From an uncultured Bacilli bacterium (GTDB taxonomy: Bacteria; Bacillota_I; Bacilli_A; RF39; UBA660), in the NCBI GenBank assembly GCA_934101645.1, contig CAKORX010000004.1:1-64000 (forward strand): DNA of 64,000 nucleotides, in the 5' to 3' direction. The notes below the pieces were generated by a model. It searched no databases. It had not been told where the DNA came from and was given only the letters and a program-made list of their open reading frames with translations. Below are positions 24,986 to 33,979 of the stretch, piece after piece (position 1 is the stretch's first letter; each line of letters opens with the position of its first letter). Made by a program: the position numbers and the translations under genes.

Positions 24986-26269
24986 ATGAAAAAAAGAATG
25001 GTTTTATTAGTAAGCGGAATAATAGTTTGCTTAAGTATTTTGTCTTATTTTAATGTGAAAAGTAAAAATAATTTACATAAGATAAATACAGAAAATAAAA
25101 ATAATTCTATATCTATCATGATTAAAGAAAATGGTGAAGAAGAATACAAACAATCATTTTACAATACAATTCCTAAAGGCTATTATGCTTTAAATGAAGA
25201 AAAAACATATTGCAAAAATAATGGCAAAGTGAGTAATTATGATAATACTACCGGAACAATTAGTTTTTCGTTTATTGGTACAGATGAATGCCGCTTATTT
25301 TTTGATGGATATCCTCCTGGATATTTAAAAATACTAAATGATAATGGCGGTAATACTACAATTGAATCAAAGGGTTCACCGTCATTTTTAAATGCGTCAA
25401 CTACCAATGATGGAATGTATGCAGCATCTGATGACTATACTGCTACAACAGGAATGAAATCATATTATTATAGGGGCGCTGTTAATAACAATTGGGTAAA
25501 ATTTGGAAAAGATAATGAAAAAGACATATATTGGCGAATAATAAGAATAAATGGTGATGGTTCAATAAGGATGATATATTCTGGCACAAATGCTCCAACA
25601 AGTGATTCAGCAACGATGACTGGAGATGAAACCCAAATCAAAACTAATGCTTTTAATTATACTAGAAATAGTCCATCACATGTAGGATATATGTATACCA
25701 CAGGACAACAGCATGGGAATAATTTATCAAGTGACATTAAATGGAGTTTGGAAGCATGGTATGCTGGAACAACATTAAAGGATAATAAGTTAGTATCAGA
25801 AGATCAAATATTTTGTAATGATAGAAGTGTAACTGATGGAACTTGGTCATCAAACACCTCGACTACTACATACTATGCCACACGTACAAGACTTTATTCA
25901 TATAAGCGCCCAACACTAATATGTTCGACAGATAGCGATAAATTTACGTCAAAGAATAGTAATTTAGGAAATAAAGCATTAACATATCCAGTTGGATTAA
26001 TAACAGCTGATGAAGTTGCAATGGCTGGTGGAGTAGTAGGAACGTATAATAATTCTTATTATTTATATACAAAACAAACTTATTGGGCTGGGTCACCTGC
26101 TTATTTCGATGGTGGTAATACTGCTATGGGTTTTCTTGTTAACTCTTCCGGTGACATTGACCAGTTTTTTACGGGACATCCTGCCGGCATGCGGGCGGTT
26201 ATTTCTTTATCAACTTATGCTAAGTTATCTGGCACAGGTACATGGGATGACCCATACAAAGTATCTTAA
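24986..26269 (+). CDS. Phase-variable surface protein B (predicted OFF)
   Basis: 427 residues. Signal-anchor helix at about 4-22 (MVLLVSGIIVCLSILSYF), the same cysteine-paired stretch as A (EEKTYCKNNGKV ... GTDECRLFFDG), then NDGMYAASDD ... YYYRGAVNNNWVKFG, DIYWRIIRINGDGSIRMIYSG, DQIFCNDRS and the end AVISLS ... GTGTWDDPYKVS. The N-terminal 115 residues are close to A, whereas the middle differs strongly, as expected for variable surface antigens. GGGAG precedes the ATG by 10 bases. With switch B inverted, an in-frame extension from the promoter side would end at a TAA at 24981-24983, confirming ATG 24986 as the start. Confidence 0.85.
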   Translation: MKKRMVLLVSGIIVCLSILSYFNVKSKNNLHKINTENKNNSISIMIKENGEEEYKQSFYNTIPKGYYALNEEKTYCKNNGKVSNYDNTTGTISFSFIGTDECRLFFDGYPPGYLKILNDNGGNTTIESKGSPSFLNASTTNDGMYAASDDYTATTGMKSYYYRGAVNNNWVKFGKDNEKDIYWRIIRINGDGSIRMIYSGTNAPTSDSATMTGDETQIKTNAFNYTRNSPSHVGYMYTTGQQHGNNLSSDIKWSLEAWYAGTTLKDNKLVSEDQIFCNDRSVTDGTWSSNTSTTTYYATRTRLYSYKRPTLICSTDSDKFTSKNSNLGNKALTYPVGLITADEVAMAGGVVGTYNNSYYLYTKQTYWAGSPAYFDGGNTAMGFLVNSSGDIDQFFTGHPAGMRAVISLSTYAKLSGTGTWDDPYKVS

Positions 26270-26288
26270 ATATATTATCTTTAAAAAA

Positions 26289-26357
26289 TAACTAGTAAAA
26301 ATCTTAAAATTTGACTAGCAGAAGTCTTAAAAAATGACTAGCAAAATTTTTAAAAAC
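26289..26357 (+). repeat. Three 23-bp tandem repeats with the TGACTAG motif
   Basis: Units begin at 26289 (TAACTAG), 26312 (TGACTAG) and 26335 (TGACTAG), each followed by an A-rich stretch ending in TTAAAA. The same T(A/G)ACTAG motif occurs twice in each invertible segment. This may be the relic of a further switch or a cluster of protein-binding sites. Confidence 0.65.
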
Positions 26358-26407
26358 TGCATTGTTACATGAAATATGATATCATTATAACTAATGATGG
26401 AGGAAAT

Positions 26408-27681
26408 ATGAATTTTAATGAGAATAAATATATGCCTAGATTAGTTGATGAAAAAATAGAAAAATATTTACAAGTATTTGGGGTAATTTCAGTTGAAGGC
26501 CCGAAATGTTGTGGAAAAACTTGGTCTGCAAGTAAGCATGCAAATAGTATTGTTTACCTAGACGATGAAGAAACATTTGAGAAAGCATCTGTCAATATTG
26601 ATATGATAATAAATGAAGAAAAGCCTGAACTAATTGATGAATGGACTAAAATTCCTAAAGTATGGGATGTTGTCAGAAGAAAATGTGATTTTATAGGTAC
26701 TCCTGGTAACTATATTTTAACTTGCTCAACTGAATTAAATGAAGAAAAACAAAAAGAAATATTTCATTCCGGTGCTGGTCGTATTGGAAAAATAAATATG
26801 TATCCAATGTCATTATATGAATCTGGTGATTCAACAGGCGAAGCATCTATCATGAATATGTATAACAAAACTCAAAAAGATGTTAATGTGAAAGTCCCTT
26901 CACTTGAAAAATTATTTCTTTAATATTAAGGGGTGGATGGTCAAGTAATATAAATGTACCCGAAAATCTTGCAAGTTTATTACCAAGTAGCTATATTGAG
27001 GCAATATTATCAAAAGATATTAATGATGATAAAAATCGTGATAAAAATAAAATGAAAATGTTATTAAAATCACTTGCTAGAAATGAATCTTCAATAGCAA
27101 GCAACCAAACATTATTAAAAGATATTGAAGATGCTTCTAAAGAGAATGATATACTTAAAGGGCGAGATACAATTTCTGATTATTTAGACGTTTTATATCG
27201 CTTATATATTATTGACTATCAAGAATTATATAGTTTAAATTATCGTTCACCAGAAAGAGTTGGTAAATCTCCAAAAAGACATTTTGTAGATCCTTCACTT
27301 GCATGTGCTGTTTTAGAATTGGATGAAAAAAAATTAATGGATGATTTTAAAACTTTTGGATTTATGTTTGAATTATTAGTAGAAAGAGATCTTAAAATAT
27401 ATGCAAATTATCTTGATGGACATTTATATCATTTTAGGGATAATGTAAGTGGCTTAGAAATTGATAGCATATTGGAGTTTAAAGGTGGAGAGTATGCGGC
27501 AATAGAAATAAAACTAGGTAATAACAAAGTTGAAGAGGCTAAAGAAGATTTAATAAAATTTTCAAAATCTATGGATAAAAAACCAAAATTTATGTGTGTT
27601 ATTACAGCAAATACATCATATGTAGGTTATGATAAAAAAAATAATATTTATGTATTACCAATAACATCTTTGAGACCATAG
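26408..27681 (+). pseudogene. Frameshifted DUF4143-family AAA ATPase
   Basis: Two frames together read as one family member of about 424 residues. The first part starts at ATG 26408 with SD GGAGG (an ATG at 26369 is less likely) and holds Walker A GPKCCGKTW and the arginine-rich region ending PSLEKLFL, then a stop at 26921-26923. One base over, the frame continues LILRGGWSSNINVPENLASLLPSSYIEAIL (from 26920), then DUF4143: SLARNESSIASNQTLLKDI, YRLYIIDYQELYSLNYRSPERVG, HFVDPSLACAVL, FELLVERDLKIYA and the nuclease-like EIDSILEF ... AAIEIKLG. A single-base indel near 26915-26925 explains the break. The family often accompanies toxin or mobile genes; its role is unclear. It sits inside surface-gene territory, so it was probably inserted there. 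Confidence 0.85.
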
Positions 27682-27708
27682 TTAATCTTAATAAATTAAT
27701 TTAAAATA

Positions 27709-27807
27709 AAACCTAGTGTTTATGGCATTAGGCCTGTTATAGCTTTATCAAAGGATGCACTTACGGGTACAGGTACATGGAATGATCCATACGAAGTTAT
27801 ATATTAA
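27709..27807 (+). pseudogene. Orphan C-terminal fragment of a surface protein of the A/B/C family
   Basis: In frame, 27709-27807 reads SVYGIRPVIALSKDALTGTG followed by TWNDPYEVIY and a stop. This is the C-terminal signature of surface proteins A and B (GVRPVISLS ... GTWNDPYVV). No start or upstream body is present; a stop lies in frame at 27697. It is the tail of a deleted or replaced surface gene. Confidence 0.85.
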
Positions 27808-27867
27808 TATGGAAGAAAGTGACAAAATAAAAAAGTAAATATAATCCATAATATTAATGTGGTAAAT

Positions 27868-28830
27868 ATGAAAAAAATAATGTTTTTAATAATTTCTTTA
27901 CTAATTATTCCTTCATGTGTATTTGCTTACTCCGAAAAAATTATTGTAGGTGGTAAAACACTTGGAATAAGAGTTGATTCTAAAGGAGTTATGGTAATTG
28001 GTTTTTATAAAGTAAATGGTAAATTTAATAAAGGTAGTCCTAATATGCAAAATGGAGACTATATAATTAAAGTTGATGGTAATAATGTAAATAGTGTTGA
28101 TGAACTCACTAAGGCAATTGAACAAAATGCTCAAAATAATAGTGTGAAAATAACATTTATAAGAAATGGAATAGAGAAAGATACAGAACTTAAACTTATA
28201 AATGTCGATGGTATTATTAAAACTGGTCTTTTTGTCAAAAGTTCAATCATGGGTATAGGAACACTTTCTTATATTGATCCGGAAACAAAAATTTTCGGAG
28301 CTTTAGGCCATGAAATTATTGAAAGTACGTCAAACTCAATTGTAGAAATTAAAAGTGGTTCAATTTTTAATAATAGAATTACAGGAATAGAAAAAAGTAA
28401 AATAGGAAGTCCAGGAAGTAAAATGGCTAAATTTGATTATAATCAAAATTATGGAAGCATTTTTAAAAATACTAAGTATGGAATATTTGGCTATTACAAT
28501 GATACATTAGAAAATTTTTCTTTGGCAAATATAGGTGAAGCTAAAGTTGGTAGCGCAGAAATTAAAACTGTTTTAAGTGATGAAAAAGTTGAAACATTTA
28601 ATATTGAAATTACATCAGTAAACGATACTAGTGAAGTAAAAAATATTTCTTTCAAAATAAATGATGATAAACTTTTAGAACTTACCGGTGGAGTAGTACA
28701 AGGAATGAGTGGGTCTCCGATATTACAAAATGGCAATATTGTAGGAGTTTTAACGCATGTTATTGTAGATAATCCATACACGGGTTATGGACTATATATT
28801 AGAAAAATGCTTGAAGAAGGAGAAAAGTAG
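27868..28830 (+). CDS. spoIVB: SpoIVB-type serine peptidase (S55, PDZ)
   Basis: 320 residues from ATG 27868 (a GTG three codons earlier is possible). N-terminal signal peptide or anchor (MFLIISLLIIPSCVFA), a PDZ domain (about 35-110: GSPNMQNGDYIIKVDGNNV), then the S55 peptidase with GALGHEIIE (His) and GVVQGMSGSPILQNG (Ser) and the conserved LTHVIVDNPYTGYGLYI. In B. subtilis the secreted protease cuts SpoIVFA to release SpoIVFB and activate sigma-K during sporulation. Homologues of both partners are encoded at 46733 and 47289, so the checkpoint seems complete. It is shorter than the B. subtilis protein, mainly in the N-terminal part. Confidence 0.92.
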   Translation: MKKIMFLIISLLIIPSCVFAYSEKIIVGGKTLGIRVDSKGVMVIGFYKVNGKFNKGSPNMQNGDYIIKVDGNNVNSVDELTKAIEQNAQNNSVKITFIRNGIEKDTELKLINVDGIIKTGLFVKSSIMGIGTLSYIDPETKIFGALGHEIIESTSNSIVEIKSGSIFNNRITGIEKSKIGSPGSKMAKFDYNQNYGSIFKNTKYGIFGYYNDTLENFSLANIGEAKVGSAEIKTVLSDEKVETFNIEITSVNDTSEVKNISFKINDDKLLELTGGVVQGMSGSPILQNGNIVGVLTHVIVDNPYTGYGLYIRKMLEEGEK

Positions 28831-28859
28831 GTATAATTTTTGTTATATTACATATATAA

Positions 28860-28932
28860 TTATTAGAAAACACCGTAGGGAAGTTTTACGTGTTTTCTTA
28901 AGATAGATGAGCCTTTTATAGGCTCTTTTTAT
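28860..28932 (+). ncRNA. Candidate small structured RNA ending in a terminator
   Basis: GAAAACAC (28866-28873) pairs perfectly with GTGTTTTC (28890-28897), extended inward by GTA/TAC. About ten bases later GAGCC (28909-28913) and GGCTC (28921-28925) with TTTTTA form an intrinsic terminator. A TATAAT box lies at 28855-28860. The next gene has its own promoter-like boxes after the terminator (TTAACT, 16 bp, TAACAT), so this may be a separate small RNA, or else an attenuator or the end of spoIVB transcription. No known family recognised. Confidence 0.45.
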
Positions 28933-28992
28933 ATTAACTTTTTGGTAAATTATGGTAACATAGAAACTAATTATTTTTAGGATGGTTTTGGT

Positions 28993-29988
28993 ATGAAGAA
29001 AATAATTAGTTTTATTTTTGCTTGCATTTTTTCATTTTGCATGATTTCCAGTGTTAATGCAGAAAATTATGTGGCAAAAATAAATGATACTCTTTTTACT
29101 TCTTTAGATGAAGCTGTAAAAAGTGCTAAAGATAATGATTGTTCTATTTCAAGTAAATGGACAAATCCCGGAGCATTATTTATTGGCGGCAAAGCTTTAG
29201 TCGAAGAAGACACTGATTTAGTAATTTCAAATAATAATGGTTCAGGAATATATGTAAAAAGTACTGGTGATTTAACTTTAAACACTGGAATAATCACTGA
29301 AAATAACGCTAATAAATTAAAAGTTGGCGGTGGTATTAATAATAATGGTAAAATAACTATTTCTCCAAATGCACAAATTTACAATAATAATGCAGAAATT
29401 GCTGGAGATGATATTTATAGCATTGGTATTATTGATTTAGCAAATGTAGTTAATAACAAATATCTAAAATTATCTACTATTATTAGAAAAAATACTCAAG
29501 AATTAAATAATTGTGAAGATTTAATTAATGGTTGGTATGTAGACAGCAAAAATGAACGTTGGAATGCTGATGATAATGACTTATTATTTATTGAAGAAGT
29601 TGAAAGTGGTAGTTATGAAACCTCTTTAGCTATAAAAGCTGCTCATAACCTAAAAGGAAACGTTATCATTCATTTTGTTGATGAAGAAGAAAACACTTTA
29701 CTTAGTGATAAAACATTAAGTGGTTATGCAAATACTTCTTACATAACAAATGCTGAAGAAATTGATGGTTATACATTAGTTAAAGTTATTGGTGATGAAA
29801 ATGGTACATTTAAAGCAAATGAAGCTATTGAAGTAACATATATTTATCAATATACAAAAGGTCAAGGTACTACTGAAGAACCTATTATAACTCCACCACA
29901 TACATCATCAAATGGAAGTGTTTATGGTTTATTACTACTTGTAAATATTTTAGGAGTAAGTACCTTACTTAAAAAGAAAGAAAATTAA
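28993..29988 (+). CDS. Secreted MucBP-like surface protein with C-terminal anchor helix
   Basis: 331 residues. Signal peptide (IISFIFACIFSFCMISSVNA), a beta-helix-like region with Asn/Gly repeats (NNNGSGIYVKSTGDLTL, GGGINNNGKITISPNAQI), then a MucBP-type domain (GNVIIHFVDEEENTLLSDK ... VTYIYQY, about 223-290). A Pro/Thr linker, one C-terminal helix (VYGLLLLVNILGVSTLL) and KKKEN complete it. There is no LPXTG, so the helix probably keeps it in the membrane. MucBP domains occur in mucin-binding and adhesion proteins, consistent with a host-associated lifestyle; ligand unknown. Confidence 0.8.
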   Translation: MKKIISFIFACIFSFCMISSVNAENYVAKINDTLFTSLDEAVKSAKDNDCSISSKWTNPGALFIGGKALVEEDTDLVISNNNGSGIYVKSTGDLTLNTGIITENNANKLKVGGGINNNGKITISPNAQIYNNNAEIAGDDIYSIGIIDLANVVNNKYLKLSTIIRKNTQELNNCEDLINGWYVDSKNERWNADDNDLLFIEEVESGSYETSLAIKAAHNLKGNVIIHFVDEEENTLLSDKTLSGYANTSYITNAEEIDGYTLVKVIGDENGTFKANEAIEVTYIYQYTKGQGTTEEPIITPPHTSSNGSVYGLLLLVNILGVSTLLKKKEN

Positions 29989-29989
29989 A

Positions 29990-30016
29990 AAAATGATGCA
30001 TTGCATCTTTTTTTAT
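29990..30016 (+). terminator. Terminator before ffh
   Basis: GATGC/GCATC stem flanked by A and T runs directly after the MucBP-like gene. Confidence 0.65.
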
Positions 30017-30049
30017 GGTAGAATAAGTCATAGAAATGAGTGATATAAA

Positions 30050-31357
30050 ATGTTTGAATACTTAGGAGATAGATTATCTAGTGCTATAAAAAATATTAAA
30101 GGCATGGGTAAAATTACTGAAGATAATATTGAAGGCGCTATAAGAGAGATAAGAATGGCTCTTTTAGAGGCTGATGTAAATTATCAAATAGTTAAAGAGT
30201 TTACCAATAATGTAAAAGAAAAAGCCTTAGGTATGCAGGTAAGCAAAAGTTTAAAGCCTGAAGAAGTTTTTATAAAACTTATTAAAGATGAATTAGTAAG
30301 TCTTTTAGGAGATAATTCAACACCTTTAGAAACTTCTAAAAATCCTACGATTTTAATGCTAGTAGGACTTCAAGGTAGTGGTAAGACTACAACATCTGGA
30401 AAACTTGCAAATTTCTTACGTAAAAAATTTAATAAAAAACCTTTACTTGTAGCTTGCGATATTTATAGACCTGCTGCAATTACTCAGCTTGAACAAATTG
30501 GAAAAGAAATAAATATTCCAGTATTTAAAAAGGAAAACGCTTCAGTTATTGAAATTATTACTGATGCACTTAACTATGCTAAAGAAAATAAAAATGATTA
30601 TATAATTATAGATACTGCCGGAAGACTTCAAGTTGATGAAAAATTAATGAACGAGTTAAAAGAGGTTGAAGATACTTTTCCTATTGATGAAAAGATTTTA
30701 GTAATTGATTCTATGATGGGACAAGATGCAATAAACGTTATAAATGGTTTTAATGATAGTCTTCATTTAACTGGATGCATTTTAACTAAAATGGATAGTA
30801 CATCAAAAGGTGGAGTAGCACTATGCGTAAAACATTTAACAAATGTACCAATTAAGTTTATTGGTGACTCTGAAAAAATGGATGGCCTTTCATCATTTGA
30901 TCCGGAAAGAATGGCAAATAGAATTCTTGATATGGGAGATATTTTATCTATTGCGGAAAAAGTTGAAGGTTTAATGGATGAAGATGAAGCTAAAAACCAA
31001 GCAAAGAAAATGATGCGTGGTAAATATGACTTTGATGATTTTTTAAAAACTATGAATCAAATCAAAAAACTTGGACCTCTTGAAAACTTGCTAAAACTTA
31101 TTCCTGGTGCAAGAAAAATGGGTTTAAATGATGTAAATATTAACCCAAAGGATATGGCTCATGTTGAAGCAATAATTTTATCTATGACTCCATACGAAAG
31201 ACGTCATCCTGAAGTTTTAAAAGCCTCAAGAAAGGTAAGAATAGCAAATGGTTGTGGCATGAAGGTTGAGGATGTAAACAGATTAATTAATCAATTTGAA
31301 CAAATGAAAAAAATGATGAAAATGATGCAAAATGGAAATATGAAAATGCCATTTTAA
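30050..31357 (+). CDS. ffh: Signal recognition particle protein Ffh
   Basis: 435 residues: N domain, SRP-GTPase G domain with GLQGSGKTTT, CDIYRPAAITQL, DTAGRLQVDE, TKMD and GDSEKMDGL, and a C-terminal methionine-rich M domain (about 300-435, ending MKKMMKMMQNGNMKMPF) that binds signal sequences and SRP RNA. It targets membrane proteins to the translocon with FtsY. Length is normal. It has its own terminator and no rpsP beside it, unlike many Firmicutes. Confidence 0.97.
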   Translation: MFEYLGDRLSSAIKNIKGMGKITEDNIEGAIREIRMALLEADVNYQIVKEFTNNVKEKALGMQVSKSLKPEEVFIKLIKDELVSLLGDNSTPLETSKNPTILMLVGLQGSGKTTTSGKLANFLRKKFNKKPLLVACDIYRPAAITQLEQIGKEINIPVFKKENASVIEIITDALNYAKENKNDYIIIDTAGRLQVDEKLMNELKEVEDTFPIDEKILVIDSMMGQDAINVINGFNDSLHLTGCILTKMDSTSKGGVALCVKHLTNVPIKFIGDSEKMDGLSSFDPERMANRILDMGDILSIAEKVEGLMDEDEAKNQAKKMMRGKYDFDDFLKTMNQIKKLGPLENLLKLIPGARKMGLNDVNINPKDMAHVEAIILSMTPYERRHPEVLKASRKVRIANGCGMKVEDVNRLINQFEQMKKMMKMMQNGNMKMPF

Positions 31358-31361
31358 CTTA

Positions 31362-31393
31362 AAAAAATATGATTGAATTCATATTTTTTTCTA
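31362..31393 (+). terminator. Terminator after ffh
   Basis: AAAAAAATATGA and TCATATTTTTTT form a 12-bp symmetric stem with a 6-base loop. Confidence 0.8.
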
Positions 31394-31398
31394 TTTTA

Positions 31399-31428
31399 TT
31401 GCAATTTACTTTATTTTTTTGTTATAAT
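31399..31428 (+). promoter_or_regulatory. Promoter of ysxC
   Basis: TTGCAA (31399-31404), 18-bp spacer, TATAAT (31423-31428), 19 bp before the ysxC start. Confidence 0.65.
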
Positions 31429-31446
31429 TTATTTAGGTGATTTTTT

Positions 31447-32028
31447 ATGGATATTTTGTCGGTTAAAGAGCCACAGATTGCTGTAAGGGTTTCTCAATAC
31501 CCAGATGATAATAAAAAAGAGTTTTTGCTTGTGGGACGTAGTAATGTAGGCAAAAGTAGTTTTATTAATTCTTTAATTGAAAGAAAAAACTTTGCTCATA
31601 CATCTTCGAAACCTGGTAAAACGCAAACATTAAATTTTTATTTAATAAATGATAAATTTTATCTTGTGGATGTACCTGGTTATGGATTTGCAAATGTTTC
31701 TAAAGATAAACAAAAAAAATTCGGTTTAATGATTGAGGACTATATTAAAAATAGGACTAATTTACAAAGAGTTTTTTTACTTGTAGATTATCGTCATAAA
31801 CCTACAGAAGATGATATATTAATGTATAATTATTTAAAATATTATAATTTAAATGTTTCTATTGTAGCTACAAAATACGATAAAATTACTAAAAACAATC
31901 GAATTAAACAAGATAAATTAATAAAAGATGCATTAAAACTTTCTGATGAAGAAATATTTATTCCGTTTTCTACAGTTACTAAAAAGGGTAGAGAAGACGT
32001 TTTAAAAATTATTGAAAGTTATTTATAA
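31447..32028 (+). CDS. ysxC: Ribosome-biogenesis GTPase YsxC/EngB
   Basis: 193 residues, one GTPase domain: G1 GRSNVGKSSFIN, G2 region SSKPGKTQTLNFY, G3 DVPGYGFANV, G4 TKYDKI and the C-terminal STVTKKGREDVL. It acts in 50S assembly. Followed 10 bp later by the prepilin gene with its own ribosome site. Confidence 0.96.
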   Translation: MDILSVKEPQIAVRVSQYPDDNKKEFLLVGRSNVGKSSFINSLIERKNFAHTSSKPGKTQTLNFYLINDKFYLVDVPGYGFANVSKDKQKKFGLMIEDYIKNRTNLQRVFLLVDYRHKPTEDDILMYNYLKYYNLNVSIVATKYDKITKNNRIKQDKLIKDALKLSDEEIFIPFSTVTKKGREDVLKIIESYL

Positions 32029-32038
32029 GGAGAAAAAC

Positions 32039-32563
32039 ATGAATAAAAAAGGATTTACTTTAACTGAGTTACTAGCAGTAATTGTTATTTTAGCAGTAGT
32101 AAGCTTGATTGGTACAGTTAGTATAACTGGTGTAAAAAGAAAAATGAATGAAAATATGTTTAGAAATAAATTAGCTGAAGTTATTTCTGCGGGTTCTAAG
32201 TGGGGAGAAGATAATAAAGAAGCACTTACTCTTACTGACGCAAACGGGCATCCATATACTCAAAAAACCGTAGGATTTTTAATAAAAAGTAATTATTTAA
32301 ATTCTGATGAGAAAGTATTACCAGAAAAATATGACTATAGCGCAGCAGCTTGTACTGGTGAAGGTGGTACTATGGAATCTGGATTATGTACCATGGTTAT
32401 TACAAATAACGTTGATTATAAAATTATAAATAGTTTAAAATTAAAAATTTATAGAGAAAATAATCGTGTATACACATGTATTGTTAAAGAAGATAATACA
32501 AAAACTTTACTTGCTGATGATTCATATTCTGTTTATGATGATTTAAAATACTATTGTGATTAA
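32039..32563 (+). CDS. Type IV prepilin-like protein
   Basis: 174 residues from ATG 32039 with SD AAGGAG. The N-terminus MNKKGFTLTELLAVIVILAVV is a class III prepilin signal: cleavage before Phe6 by a prepilin peptidase, Glu at mature position 5, then a hydrophobic helix. The C-terminal domain contains two cysteine pairs' worth of Cys (AACTGEGG ... SGLCTM, YTCIV ... YYCD) that could form disulfides. It resembles major or minor pseudopilins of Gram-positive type IV/Com systems. The assembly ATPase at 43273-44568 could power its assembly; the membrane core protein and prepilin peptidase are not in the window. Confidence 0.9.
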   Translation: MNKKGFTLTELLAVIVILAVVSLIGTVSITGVKRKMNENMFRNKLAEVISAGSKWGEDNKEALTLTDANGHPYTQKTVGFLIKSNYLNSDEKVLPEKYDYSAAACTGEGGTMESGLCTMVITNNVDYKIINSLKLKIYRENNRVYTCIVKEDNTKTLLADDSYSVYDDLKYYCD

Positions 32564-32580
32564 GAAAGGGGGATTTTTTT

Positions 32581-33882
32581 ATGCAAACAGTATGTTTGAT
32601 AGGAAAACCGAATGTTGGAAAAAGTACGATTTTTAATCGTTTAATTAAAGAGAAAAAAGCAATTATTATGGATACTCCAGGAGTAACAAGAGATCGCATT
32701 TATGGAATTGTTAATTTAAAAGAAAAATCATTTCATTTAATTGATACTGGTGGTCTTACTTTAGAAAATGGAGACTTTAATAAAGAAATTTTAATGCAAG
32801 GAACTCTTGCTATTGATGAAGCAGATATTGTTTTATTTGTAGTGGATGCTACGATGGAAATTTCTAAAGAAGATAGAATGATTGCAAGTATGCTTCATAA
32901 AGCAAACAAAAAGGTTTTAGTTTTAGTAAATAAGGCTGATAACAAAGAAAGACAAAATAATTTATATAATTTTTATGAATTAGGCTTCGAAGATATAATT
33001 GCTGTTTCTGCGGAACATAACATTGGTTTTGATAGACTTAATGAATACTTTGAAAAAAATATATCTATAGGTAAGGAAAAAACTGATGAAAGAGTAAAAT
33101 TTTGTTTTGTAGGAAGACCTAATGTTGGAAAAAGTAGCCTTGTTAATGCCCTTTTAAAAGAGGAAAGATTAATTGTTTCTGATGTAGCAGGAACTACTCG
33201 TGATGCTGTTGATAGTACATTTAAATATAATGGCGAAGAGTATGTCGTAATTGACACTGCAGGTATGAGAAAAAAAGGCAGAATCTATGAACAAGTAGAA
33301 AAATATTCTTATATTAGATCTTTAAAGGCAATTGACAGAAGTGACGTGTGCGTTCTTGTTATTGATGCAAAAGAAGGTATTATTGAGCATGATAAACATA
33401 TTGCTTCATATATAACGGATGCTGGTAAAGCTATTGTAATATGTGTCAATAAATGGGATACAGTAGAAAATCCTGAGGAAGAGCTTAAAAAGTGGCGCCT
33501 TTTGATGGAAAATGAATTTAAATTTTTATCTTATGCAAAAGTAGTGTTTGTATCTGCAAAAACTTCAAAAAGACTTTCTACTTTAATGCCCGAGATTATA
33601 AAAGCAAATGAAAATCACGGAAGACTTATTGCTACAAATTTACTTAATGATTGCATTATGGAAAGTGTACAAATGCATAATCCACCATCTTATAAAGGCA
33701 AAAGGCTTAAAATATATTTTACAAGTCAAACATCAGTTAAGCCACCAAGATTTACTTTCGAAGTAAACAATAAAAAACTAGTACATTTTTCTTATTCAAG
33801 ATATTTAGAAAATCAAATTCGTAAAACTTTTGAGCTTGATGGGACACCAATCATATTAGAATTTAAAAATAAGAACGATTAA
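32581..33882 (+). CDS. der: Ribosome-biogenesis GTPase Der (EngA)
   Basis: 433 residues with two tandem GTPase domains (G1 motifs GKPNVGKSTIFN and GRPNVGKSSLVN; DTPGVTRDR and DVAGTTRDA; NKAD and NKWD) and a KH-like C-terminal domain (about 345-433). Essential for 50S maturation in most bacteria. SD AGAAAGGGGG precedes the ATG. Confidence 0.97.
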   Translation: MQTVCLIGKPNVGKSTIFNRLIKEKKAIIMDTPGVTRDRIYGIVNLKEKSFHLIDTGGLTLENGDFNKEILMQGTLAIDEADIVLFVVDATMEISKEDRMIASMLHKANKKVLVLVNKADNKERQNNLYNFYELGFEDIIAVSAEHNIGFDRLNEYFEKNISIGKEKTDERVKFCFVGRPNVGKSSLVNALLKEERLIVSDVAGTTRDAVDSTFKYNGEEYVVIDTAGMRKKGRIYEQVEKYSYIRSLKAIDRSDVCVLVIDAKEGIIEHDKHIASYITDAGKAIVICVNKWDTVENPEEELKKWRLLMENEFKFLSYAKVVFVSAKTSKRLSTLMPEIIKANENHGRLIATNLLNDCIMESVQMHNPPSYKGKRLKIYFTSQTSVKPPRFTFEVNNKKLVHFSYSRYLENQIRKTFELDGTPIILEFKNKND

Positions 33883-33892
33883 GATGTGATTT

Positions 33893-33919
33893 AAAGTCAC
33901 ATTTTTTTGGTTTTATATT
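33893..33919 (+). terminator. Terminator after der
   Basis: ATGTGA (33894-33899), 7-base loop, TCACAT (33907-33912), then TTTTTT. Confidence 0.75.
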
Positions 33920-33944
33920 TACAAACAAATGTATGAAAAATATA

Positions 33945-33973
33945 TTGACAAAGATATTTATGTGGTATATATT
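33945..33973 (+). promoter_or_regulatory. Strong promoter giving a probable leaderless mRNA
   Basis: TTGACA (33945-33950), 17-bp spacer, TATATT (33968-33973). The expected start of transcription is about 33980, the A of the ATG of the following ATPase gene. The upstream in-frame ATG at 33929 would lie before the promoter. Confidence 0.7.
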
Positions 33974-33979
33974 TTTTAT

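Noticed and set aside
26289..26357. CRISPR array
   Set aside because: Only three short imperfect units with no separate spacers and no cas genes; the motif is shared with the invertible segments instead.
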